From: Rhizobacter sp.
GTDB lineage: Bacteria; Pseudomonadota; Gammaproteobacteria; Burkholderiales; Burkholderiaceae_C
Length of the DNA: 32,127 nucleotides
Assembly: GCA_025361845.1 (NCBI GenBank)
Contig: JANYJL010000202.1
Location: 1-32,127, forward strand
Direction: 5' to 3'
This document shows, piece by piece, positions 12,101 to 17,197 of the stretch. Position numbers and translations under genes: made by a program. Under the pieces are notes generated by a model. It ran no database searches, had not been told where the DNA came from, and was given only the letters and a program-made list of their open reading frames with translations. Within the stretch, counting starts at the first letter, position 1. Every line of letters starts with the position of its first letter.

Positions 12101-14118
12101 TGAGCGTCGTGATGTCGCAGGCCGACCCGGCCCAGGTGCCGAGCGCTGCAGCGCCGCTGCGCTACGGATCTTCGGTCGAAGACACGGCTTCGCTGGCCCT
12201 GCGGGTGACGGCTCCGTTGGCCAGCGCGGTGGCCCTGCACGCCACCGACACCGAGCCTTCGAGCGTGGTCTCGCGCACCGGTTCGATCGGCGGGCTGCAA
12301 CTCGACCTGGCCGAGGCCACCGAGATTCACGCGGCGGGTTCCTTGTCGAACGTCGTGCAGATTCAGCTTCAGAACCAGTCGCCCGCATCGATCAGCCGCA
12401 TCTCGGCCGGCGGCGGCATCGACGCCTCGAACGCGAGCGACTCGATCCGCATCTACGGCCCCGGCGCGGCCGAGATCGTCTCGGGTGGGCCGCTCACGTT
12501 GAGCGCCGGCGGCGAGAGCCTGGGGCTCGTCTCGCGAGGCAACTTTGCCAACCCGAATTTGCCGGCGCAGGGCGCATCGCTGATCGTCGCTGCCGGCACC
12601 GGGCGCGGTGCCGATGCTTATGCGCAGCGGCCTGACTACCGCAATCTCGTCACCGAGTTCCTGCGCCACGATGCCTTCGCTTCGGCAGGGGCGGGCGCCG
12701 CGGCGTTGAACGACGAGGTGCTGGCCTTGCTCGGCAAGAGCGGTAACGAAGCCGGTGCGCTCGAGCTGGCTGCGGTGCTGAAAGCCGGGCTGGCCGGCCG
12801 CGGCGCCATCGACGAACCGGGCTCGACCGTGTCAACGCAACTCGCCGCACTCTCGCCGGCGAGCCTGGCGGTCGGTGCGGCGCGGCTGGCGAGTGCGGTG
12901 CAAGAGGTCGCCAACACCCGCTTCGTGCAGACCCGCAACACCGATACGTTCGCAGCCGGCTACGCCGTGTTCAACGATCTGTTCCCGACCCTGGCCACCG
13001 GCGGTGCGGCCCTGCGAAGTTTCGTTGCAAGCAACCCGTTTGCCGCTTCGGGCGATGCGGCGGCGCTGCGCGCGCAGGTCATTGCCAGCCTGCGCCAACA
13101 AGGCGGTGCAGCCGCGGCGGTGGCCGGAGCCTTGGCGCTCGGCCTGGCCAACCCGACGAGCATCGACGATCCGACTTCCGGCTATGCGACGGCGGTGGCG
13201 GCGCTCGCCGCCGATCAGCTGCAAAGCGGCGCGCGGGCCTTGCTGTCCCAGACGCTGACCGTGGCCGGCAGCGACCTCGACAAGCTGCGCGCGGCCGGCC
13301 GCTTCGACGCAGCGGCGGGAACGCCGTATGCCAAGGCGCTGACGGACCTGGCCGCTGCGTACGCTGCGCAAGGTGTGCCAGGTTTGAACGACATCGGCAT
13401 GGCCTCGAACCAGATCAAGGTGGAACAGACCGGGCAGCTGTCGCTGTTCGCACCGCGCGGCGGTGTGCTGGTCGGCCAGCCGGTGGCCACGCTGTCGACC
13501 AAGGGTGCGGATGAACTCGGCCTCTTCACGCTCGGTGGCGGCACGCTCATGGCGATGGCACGCGACAACGTCGACGTGTACCGCTCGCGCATTTTCACGG
13601 TGGCCGGTGGCGACATCGCGCTGTGGTCGTCGCTCGCCAACATCGATGCCGGCCGCGGCAAGACGGACGCGGCCGTGGTGCCGCCGCCGCGCCTCGTGCT
13701 TGACCCGAAGACCGGTGTCGCCAAGCTCGACATCGGCGGCGCGGTGACGGGCAGCGGCATCGGCGCGCTCGTGAGCCAGCCGAACCAGGCGCCGAGCGAC
13801 GTGACGCTGATCGCGCCCAAGGGTTTCATCGACGCTGGCGAGGCCGGCATCCGCGCCGACCGCGGCCGCGTGACGCTGGGTGCAGACGTGGTGCTCAACA
13901 CCGGCTCGATCAAGGCCTCCAGCGGTGTCAGCGGTGGCAAGGTGGTGGTGGCACCCCCACCGCCGGTACCGGCCACGTCGAGCGGCAACCAGGCCAGTGA
14001 AGCCGTCGAGCAGACGCAGCGCAACCTCACCACCCAACAGACCGAGGCCGAAGAGCGCGCGAAGAAGGAGCGCCGCAAGCGTGTGACGGGCGAATTCATT
14101 GGCTTCGGCGACGACTGA
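3184..14118 (+). CDS. Giant filamentous-haemagglutinin-like TpsA exoprotein (DUF3739-type C-terminus)
   Basis: A 3644-residue secreted beta-helix protein, the presumed cargo of the preceding TpsB. ATG 3184 was chosen because GAGG at 3170-3173 precedes it; a longer frame back to 3109 overlaps tpsB and lacks a signal sequence. Residues ~1-36 form a long signal peptide ending ATLAQ. The N-terminal TPS domain shows 'NGQIYLLNPNGIIFGG' (N137-P-N-G), the haemagglutination-activity-domain signature. Residues ~300-3000 are Gly/Asn/Ser/Val-rich repeats of the right-handed beta-helix kind. At ~3093-3143 a 'GPG...AGG..LGL.S.GN..N..LP..GA' stretch marks the DUF3739-type region, which contains two copies of a helical module (see repeat). 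The tail (~3590-3644) has a short polyproline run, Gln/Glu-rich helix and basic KKERRKR patch. Only two Cys were seen (C46, C53), right after the signal peptide. Likely role is surface adhesion or biofilm; unproven. Confidence 0.93.
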   Translation: MTTTRRTARRADPFRPTPVALAVSMALGFLPTATLAQSNAALPVGCAATPTACGGRAFDPSKAGNAPVLTAPNLLTVNQGTATSAIYNWQSFNIGKGNTVQFLQSGPNAVALNRIFDNNTSTIDGALKANGQIYLLNPNGIIFGGNARIDVGGLIASTLNTADSRVTRGLLTETSDKAVFFKDPDFAATAGVADAGTIRVLPGAQLYAAGRDEKGTIVSAGRIFLFAPDVANGGDIKVDGGGQVILAAGNKVYLGSTTDTTLRGLLVEVADGVKVENGGTISTTRGNITMMGLAVKQAGTLTATSAIRENGSIRLIARETSAAPDRNLNPVDTLSAAAKTGVVDIVSGSNTRVVLDSSDAGTAALNDSNAAAARSRINIEGGAVNIGVDAGAAVGVARVEARGGDITIAARADVSTAAYAVGDTSVSKPALLGQENASAIVNLGSNAVIDASGLTGVNVDGSRNFIYIERLTSTDMRDTPLQRDGFLRGQGVYMNVALDHAFIDNSGRRAAVAGTQAERNAAGGNVALRAEGAVNVAQGAVVDVSGGSAVTSAGVGRTSQLITASGRVVDIGNASATQVYTGFADKVVVAISSPDEGIEVSKTYEAPKISAVGGFTSGTAAGSVEITAPRGLLQGTLLARTSVQPQQGSAPPAGGELRIGSANNGQTLDQQTYLQRASVILGNDAAALRGGLTEAQQARSIVVDTDQLRGNGFSRFNVVSDGRIEQAARSALDLGVGGEFSAQGNQVAVNSNITASGGRIFIAERPVTDTLDSSPSSPRRDELAGELALSPLRGSVSVASGVQLSTAGRWTNESRLPPSQAGQQALALNGGSIAVSGRNVDVSNASFDVSAGAAATVGGSVRGGTGGNLSLGAVSTDTASPARLNLGDGFAERIAGFGVSSSGSLAITAPDALVLAGTAPASGTATWLDTTTLGTRGFTNYSFSAPNIVTVAAGTTFRPETRVLLPTAALSAAASSARLLDVLQAQLVLPTQQKPAQITLRTTNLVGGTTAVEAGAVVDAGVQGKLTVTGGQRTQVDGSLIARAGSVAVGLAERGSTSLTAAQFADRVTEIGASGRIDVSGISRVVAAIDGRRSGDVLDAGRVDLSAAAGTLNVASGALISARGALDQVTPRGEAAASQTVASAGGTVTLSGDQGLFIGQNDSQSVIDAHGGDASANGGRLSVRLKLADVLDNAAFPDAAANLKLPRQLQIDTTAATVPAAGAPFDAATYAGKGQVTTALINDSGFDQVWLASSNAISFGHEGSAAAAPRVELATRGLLSLEARQIVGLGNSTLALDAPYVSIGSGKASVAGAAASPGPRGVVATSGLASLEVKARDIDLVGNIALQGIGQATLAARADLRGQYVALGDDGSASARFSVGGNLRIEAAQVSPATLTNFTLESTAPLDAVGEGRIVIARPAADTGKPLAPLSAGGQLMVKANDIQIDGRLTAPFGAIDLQGARSVVASRTAELSVAGQGVVPFGSVASGARWTYSGGGAPVDVASATAVNLPDKSVRISAPTVDLQAGSSVDVSGGGHLLATEFVAGPGGSFDVTKNFPELRNGVALRNALFALLPSRGTAIAAYDPQMYVGDTTGGLNLNGAAADAGVFRIGQTITIAAGSGIPAGTYTVLPAGYAVLPGAYALQPVSGTTDLLPGTVVNEAAGTVVVAGKLGFADAGTQASRWSGYRVYNGAQFRKLAELKEYDGDVFTAPFASALGVSQRLAKDAGALAIGADSLRLAGNFKTAAASGGRGVDASISAPHIEVSDAAVAAAGAPSDTLTLAAAQLNDWKAETLVLGAVATRSSTDDATLDLMRPAQSVTLLGAASVRAGEVILAASDTVSTGIGAAVESTSAAPATRQLNASGDGALLWVSASNSEALGFTRSGASLPADDTTKGTLALGIGTTLAGANGAARRAGNVVFDGTRAQTYGSGLDIRADAISLSGSTVNIGDVPVGTAGLNIDAALLAALGSASRLTLTSAGGFSSFGTAAIGGSDAGGQPTLDLLRLRGQGIQGTGSETDSVILTARNIVLDNSGAATLGAPTDGTGSGTLQVRALRDAAAPQRTGNIGVAGSFASSGFGTTVLEAGSDLRFTGAVAATSAYDAGSAKLDVDAARITADRGVHAVLRTTGNLAVTASGTAPVARTQEAGATLALSAAAVDFGGRISLPGGVVAINATGSAAADNITLRSGSVIDAAGQTQRFGPSGGATTADLSAGAVSLHSAAGSVLAQSGSVIDLAGAGRDGDAGSLDIGAAAGAARLQGELRIAPGSAARGAEVAIDAKTLANLAEIAAALNSGSANTAAQSIDLRAREGDLVVGTSDTLRAARITLAADGGAGPSDGSVRIAGRLEANGAATGAGNGGRVQAYARNQIEVSGTIDAHARALGDGVADGGQVSLSARITNDAAAPQGLDAVVLQSSARIDVAGRSSSTQQAVDGQVTLRARSVGDNDVAVAFLPGGVVKGGKTIVEGVVLQELTGNQTLTTLAAQQAQLQAYMSNANRAAMTARLTAGGLPADALSLRAGLEIRTPGNLTLNSELNFASKAADGSYNWRYGGSDLATSAPGALTLRAGGNLALNESISDGFASAATSAAVFATGDSWRYAFTAGSDLSAANARQTAATGVGTLSVGKTTDSTVLGAVIRTGTGSISMDAARDVVLQNNSASLTSTRQGQVVYTAGVQVPVTEIANGTFPTPRAAINPVLTSGGGDLDVRAGGDINGASQNDSIGSTQSVSEWLWRGGLGTDASPSVQWVNFSQFQQGLGALGGGNLTLRAQGDISRVGASVASTGYVAGAVLRNYSSGDLDVRAEGAVKQGIYYAEAGNFDLRAARMLGNGDGNFTGTTRLAQGSNSVDVQVREQAELSAPFNPTAYAPAKLMFPANATDDYRTTYFTYAPDSRFSARVAAGDLSVSSVSAAVSTQLQTDANRNVFAPYVAPSVDLVAFGGGLTSNTLQLSPAAAGNLKVLADGDIRSLSVVMSQADPAQVPSAAAPLRYGSSVEDTASLALRVTAPLASAVALHATDTEPSSVVSRTGSIGGLQLDLAEATEIHAAGSLSNVVQIQLQNQSPASISRISAGGGIDASNASDSIRIYGPGAAEIVSGGPLTLSAGGESLGLVSRGNFANPNLPAQGASLIVAAGTGRGADAYAQRPDYRNLVTEFLRHDAFASAGAGAAALNDEVLALLGKSGNEAGALELAAVLKAGLAGRGAIDEPGSTVSTQLAALSPASLAVGAARLASAVQEVANTRFVQTRNTDTFAAGYAVFNDLFPTLATGGAALRSFVASNPFAASGDAAALRAQVIASLRQQGGAAAAVAGALALGLANPTSIDDPTSGYATAVAALAADQLQSGARALLSQTLTVAGSDLDKLRAAGRFDAAAGTPYAKALTDLAAAYAAQGVPGLNDIGMASNQIKVEQTGQLSLFAPRGGVLVGQPVATLSTKGADELGLFTLGGGTLMAMARDNVDVYRSRIFTVAGGDIALWSSLANIDAGRGKTDAAVVPPPRLVLDPKTGVAKLDIGGAVTGSGIGALVSQPNQAPSDVTLIAPKGFIDAGEAGIRADRGRVTLGADVVLNTGSIKASSGVSGGKVVVAPPPPVPATSSGNQASEAVEQTQRNLTTQQTEAEERAKKERRKRVTGEFIGFGDD
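12658..13257 (+). repeat. Diverged tandem duplication of a helical module inside TpsA
   Basis: Two ~80-residue Ala/Leu-rich segments align by eye at protein level: 12658-12900 (residues ~3159-3239) and 13021-13257 (~3280-3358). Shared landmarks in order are F-x-x-x-x-x-F-A-x-S near the start, an 'AAL...V...L' helix, a 'GLA....IDEP/IDDP' turn, 'LAAL' and a closing 'GAARLAS/GARALLS' helix. The DNA copies are not obviously identical, so the duplication is old. They interrupt the beta-helix pattern, which resumes after ~13400. Confidence 0.6.
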
Positions 14119-14132
14119 ACGCATGCGGTGCA

Positions 14133-14168
14133 TCCGTTCGGCCCGCGCCCGCGCGTAGGCCGAACGGA
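14133..14168 (+). other. 11-bp stem hairpin between tpsA and the exbB fusion gene
   Basis: TCCGTTCGGCC at 14133-14143 pairs perfectly with GGCCGAACGGA at 14158-14168 around a 14-base GC-rich loop. No T-run follows, so it is not a standard intrinsic terminator. In a 183-base gap inside an otherwise tight operon it could lower readthrough from the 11-kb tpsA gene or protect the 3' end of the tpsA message; this is inference. Confidence 0.55.
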
Positions 14169-14301
14169 CTACGCCGCCACAGCGCGCCGGGCCACGTCAC
14201 GCCGGCGACACACGCTGCCGCAAGACTGCCGGCTTGGCACTTGCCTCCCCATTCGCTGCACCCCTCGACAAGACCTTCGTGGTCGCCTTCCAGCATTCAA
14301 G

Positions 14302-16026
14302 ATGAAACGATTCCTCGCTTTGCTCACCCTGCTGCTCGTGCTGCCGATGTCGGCTCACGCCTGGTGGAACGCGGAATGGAAGTTTCGCAAGAAGATCACG
14401 CTCGACACCAGTGCGCTGACGGCCGAGGCGAGCGACGTGGCCACCGGTGTGCCGGTGGCGGTGCGCCTGCACAGCGGCAACTTCCTGTTCACCGATGCCA
14501 AGCCCGATGGCAGCGACATCCGCTTCGTGGCCGGTGACGACAAGACGCCGCTGAAGCACCACATCGAGATGTTCGATGCGGCCAATCAACTGGCCATCCT
14601 GTGGGTGCAGGTGCCGCGCCTGGCGGCCAAGACACCGAGCGATGCGGTGTGGATGTACACGAGCAATGCCAAGGCCGCGGCGGCCGACGATGCGAAGGGT
14701 GTGTACAGCCCCTCGCAGCGCCTGCGGCTGAATTTCTCCGAAGCCGATGGTGCGTTCAAGGACGCGAGCCCCTACGCGAACCTGGTGGCCGCGGTCGGTG
14801 TGGCTTACGGGCCTGCGGGCATGGCCGGCGGCTCGGCGCTGTTCACCGGCAAGCCTTTGAAGATCACGATGCTCGAAGCCGCGGCGATCAAACCGGGCAG
14901 TGGCGCCGGTTTGTCGTGGTCGGCCTGGGTCAAGCCGAAGGCGGTCGGTGCCGGCCAGTTGTTCACCTGGGGTGGTTTGACGCTGGCGACCGCCAACGGC
15001 AACGCAACGGCCACGCTCGACAAGCTGAAGCTCAGCGCGCCCGGATTGAAGGCCGGTGAGTGGCATCACCTCGGTCTGTCGCTGTCCGACAAGCTCGTGC
15101 TGTTCGTGGACGGCAAGGAAGTCGCGTCGCAGGCCGCCGCGATGCGCGACTTCGGCGGCGACATGATCGTCGGCCAGGGCTACGAAGGTGAGCTCGATGC
15201 ACTCGAAGTGGCCGCGGTGCCGCGCACCTCGCTGTGGTTCCAGTTGCAGGCGGCGCAGGGTGCCGAGGGCACGCTCGTCGCCTACGGCGAGGCCGAGCAG
15301 GACGGCGCGGCCGAGGCCGACACGGGTGGCGGTGGCTACATCGGCGTGCTGGTGAAGAGCCTCACGCTGGACGCGAAGATCGTCATCGTGATCCTGGCCG
15401 TGATGTTCGCGATCGCGATCTACGTGATGGTCAGCAAGACCCTGATCCTCGGCCGCATCGGCCGGCAGAACACGCAGTTCATCAACGCCTTCGAAGAAGA
15501 GCCGCAAAAGCACCTCGACCCGCACAGCGAGACCTCGAAGAAGCTGCGCGGCGGCACCCAGATGGGCGATTCGTCGCTGGCACGCATGTATTCGACCGGC
15601 ATGCGTGAGCTGGACCGCCGAGTGAACGCCAAGGCCCACGGGCCGACCGCGTTGAGTGGCGAAGCCGTCGCCGCCATCAAGGCCAGCATCGACTCGACCC
15701 TGATCCGCGAGAACCAGCGCCTCACCAAGATGATGGTGCTGCTGACGATCGCGATTTCCGGTGGCCCCTTCCTCGGCCTGCTCGGCACGGTGGTGGGCGT
15801 GATGATCACCTTCGCGGCGATCGCCGCCACCGGCGACGTGAACATCAACTCGATCGCACCGGGCATTGCCGCGGCGCTGCTGGCCACGGTGGCGGGCCTC
15901 ACGGTCGCGATCCCGTCCCTGTTTGGCTACAACTACCTCATCACCCGCATCAAGAACCTGACGGCGGACATGCAGGCGTTCTCGGACGAGTTCATCACGC
16001 GCATGGCCGAAGCCCACAACCAGTGA
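14302..16026 (+). CDS. ExbB/TolQ/MotA-family proton channel with N-terminal DUF2341/LamG-like domain
   Basis: 574 residues from ATG 14302, chosen because it begins directly with a signal peptide (cleavage after A20, before WWNAEW); upstream codons do not look coding. Residues ~21-150 match the DUF2341 pattern and ~173-307 look like a LamG/concanavalin-type beta-sandwich ('WSAWVKP', 'WHHLGLSL', 'LFVDGKEV'). A Gly-rich linker (~340-350) leads to transmembrane helix 1 (~359-382), a cytoplasmic loop, helix 2 (~478-505, 'GPFLGLLGTVVGVMITF') and helix 3 (~519-545, 'ALLATVAGLTVAIP'), the ExbB channel signature. Standard ExbB has ~240 residues and no such exported domain. Followed 26 bases later by exbD. 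It probably forms, with ExbD, the proton-driven motor for the TonB-like protein; the outer domain may sense or bind a periplasmic glycan or protein. Confidence 0.9.
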   Translation: MKRFLALLTLLLVLPMSAHAWWNAEWKFRKKITLDTSALTAEASDVATGVPVAVRLHSGNFLFTDAKPDGSDIRFVAGDDKTPLKHHIEMFDAANQLAILWVQVPRLAAKTPSDAVWMYTSNAKAAAADDAKGVYSPSQRLRLNFSEADGAFKDASPYANLVAAVGVAYGPAGMAGGSALFTGKPLKITMLEAAAIKPGSGAGLSWSAWVKPKAVGAGQLFTWGGLTLATANGNATATLDKLKLSAPGLKAGEWHHLGLSLSDKLVLFVDGKEVASQAAAMRDFGGDMIVGQGYEGELDALEVAAVPRTSLWFQLQAAQGAEGTLVAYGEAEQDGAAEADTGGGGYIGVLVKSLTLDAKIVIVILAVMFAIAIYVMVSKTLILGRIGRQNTQFINAFEEEPQKHLDPHSETSKKLRGGTQMGDSSLARMYSTGMRELDRRVNAKAHGPTALSGEAVAAIKASIDSTLIRENQRLTKMMVLLTIAISGGPFLGLLGTVVGVMITFAAIAATGDVNINSIAPGIAAALLATVAGLTVAIPSLFGYNYLITRIKNLTADMQAFSDEFITRMAEAHNQ

Positions 16027-16052
16027 GCTGAGGCCACAGCAAGGAACACGCG

Positions 16053-16454
16053 ATGCAGATCCAAGAAGACAAGGCCTACGACGACATCAACGTCACGCCC
16101 ATGCTCGACCTGGCCTATGTGCTGCTGGTGATCTTCATCATCATGACCACGGCCTCGGTGCAGGGCGTGAAGGTGAATCTGCCGAAGGCCAGCAATTCGC
16201 CGAGCCTGGCCAAACCTCAGACCAAGGCCATCACCGTCACCGAGACGGGGCAGATGTTCCTCGACACCTACCCGGTGACGATGCCCGAACTGGAGCAGCG
16301 GCTGCGCGACCTGAAGGCGGTGAACCCGTCCTTCCCGGTCGTCATCAAGGGCGACGCGAAGGTGAACTACGAGAAGGTGATGGCGGTGCTCGACCTCATG
16401 GGGCGGCTGGACATCACCCAGCTCGGGTTGGTGACGCAGCGGCTGGTGAAATGA
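16053..16454 (+). CDS. exbD: ExbD-family biopolymer transport protein
   Basis: 133 residues, the usual ExbD length. One N-terminal transmembrane helix carries the essential protonatable Asp: 'INVTPMLDLAYVLL' with D19, equivalent to E. coli ExbD D25. The rest is the periplasmic ExbD domain ('VVIKGDAKVNYEKVMAVLDLM'-like, shown here in part). AAGGA at 16041-16045 lies 7 bases before ATG 16053. Placed between the ExbB fusion and the TonB-like gene, with its stop overlapping the next start. In the inner membrane it would couple proton flow through the ExbB channel to the TonB-like protein. Confidence 0.93.
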   Translation: MQIQEDKAYDDINVTPMLDLAYVLLVIFIIMTTASVQGVKVNLPKASNSPSLAKPQTKAITVTETGQMFLDTYPVTMPELEQRLRDLKAVNPSFPVVIKGDAKVNYEKVMAVLDLMGRLDITQLGLVTQRLVK

Positions 16455-17185
16455 GTTCGTCGCACGCGCACCCTCACCCCAACCCTCTCCCGCGAGCGGG
16501 CGAGGGGGCAGGCCGGCGTTTTGTGAAGCCCTCGTTATGGATCGGCGCTGCGCTGCTGCTGGCCCTCATCGGCTGGCAGGTGCTGAGGTTCCTGCTCATC
16601 AAGGCCGAGCCCGAGATCAAGCACAAGGTTGCGCAGATCACGCTCGTGCGCCCGCCGCCACCACCGCCCCCGCCGCCGAAGCCGCCGGAGAAGATGCCCG
16701 AGCCGCCGAAGATCAAGGAGGAGGTCAAGGTCGATCCGCCGAAGCCGGCCGATGAACCCAAGCCTGCGGCCACGCCCGAGGCACCGCCGCCCGGACCGCT
16801 GGGTGTGGACGCGGCGGGCACCGGCCCGGGTGACAGCTTCGGCCTGGCGGGCCGACCCGGTGGCCGTGATGTGACGCTCGGTGGTGGCGGCGGTGCCGGC
16901 GGTGGCCTCAGCACCACGCTGTTTGCCAATGGCGTCGCGCGGCAGATCGCGCAGGAGCTGGGCCGATCGGGCTCGCTGCGCAATGTCGAGTACCGCGTCG
17001 ACTTGCGCGTGTGGATCGACCGCGACGGCCGCATCGAACGCCACGAGATCACCCGCAGCAGTGGCGATGCGGCGATCGACAAGCTCATCGCCGATGGCCT
17101 GGCGCACATCAGCACCGTGCGCCAGAGCCTGCCCGAGAACCTGAAACAACCGCTGCGCATCCGCGTGACTTCGGCCGACGCCTGA
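16451..17185 (+). CDS. TonB-like energy-transducing protein
   Basis: 244 residues. A single transmembrane anchor at ~29-50 is followed by a periplasmic Pro/Lys/Glu-rich spacer (~66-125, with a run of nine prolines), a Gly-rich stretch (~128-165) and a C-terminal domain (~168-244) with 'VEYRVDLRVWIDRDGRIERHE'-type beta strands and helix (excerpted), as in the TonB/TolA C-terminal fold. The ATG at 16451 overlaps the exbD stop (ATGA), favouring translational coupling. Residues ~5-20 before the anchor are encoded by a dispersed palindromic repeat (16471-16509), so the cytoplasmic N-terminus looks recently altered; GTG 16523, which would begin right before the anchor, is an alternative start but its purine-rich GAGGGGG sits 14 bases away. 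Probably transmits ExbB/ExbD energy to an outer-membrane partner of this cluster. Confidence 0.85.
   Translation: MSSSHAHPHPNPLPRAGEGAGRRFVKPSLWIGAALLLALIGWQVLRFLLIKAEPEIKHKVAQITLVRPPPPPPPPPKPPEKMPEPPKIKEEVKVDPPKPADEPKPAATPEAPPPGPLGVDAAGTGPGDSFGLAGRPGGRDVTLGGGGGAGGGLSTTLFANGVARQIAQELGRSGSLRNVEYRVDLRVWIDRDGRIERHEITRSSGDAAIDKLIADGLAHISTVRQSLPENLKQPLRIRVTSADA
16471..16509 (+). repeat. REP-like dispersed palindromic repeat inside the tonB-like 5' coding region
   Basis: CCCTCACCCCAACCCTCTCC followed by an imperfect inverted copy: CCCTC (16483-16487) and CCCGC (16489-16493) pair with GCGGG (16496-16500) and GAGGG (16502-16506), with one T/C mismatch. Its translation, HPHPNPLPRAGEG, is a peptide recognised as the readout of an abundant intergenic repeat in many Proteobacteria. 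No second copy was noticed in this window. Confidence 0.7.
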
Positions 17186-17197
17186 TTGAACCTGCTC

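Noticed and set aside
3184-14118. CRISPR-like or DNA-level tandem repeats in tpsA
   Set aside because: Recurring phrases are protein-level beta-helix periodicity with diverged DNA; no regularly spaced identical repeats were seen.
14128-14301. 58-codon N-terminal extension of the ExbB fusion
   Set aside because: It covers the hairpin, reads as an Arg-rich non-conserved peptide and would hide the signal peptide that starts at 14302.
16651-16690. CCG/CCA-rich run in the tonB-like gene as a simple-sequence contingency locus
   Set aside because: It encodes the ordinary polyproline spacer with mixed codons; a triplet change would not shift the frame.
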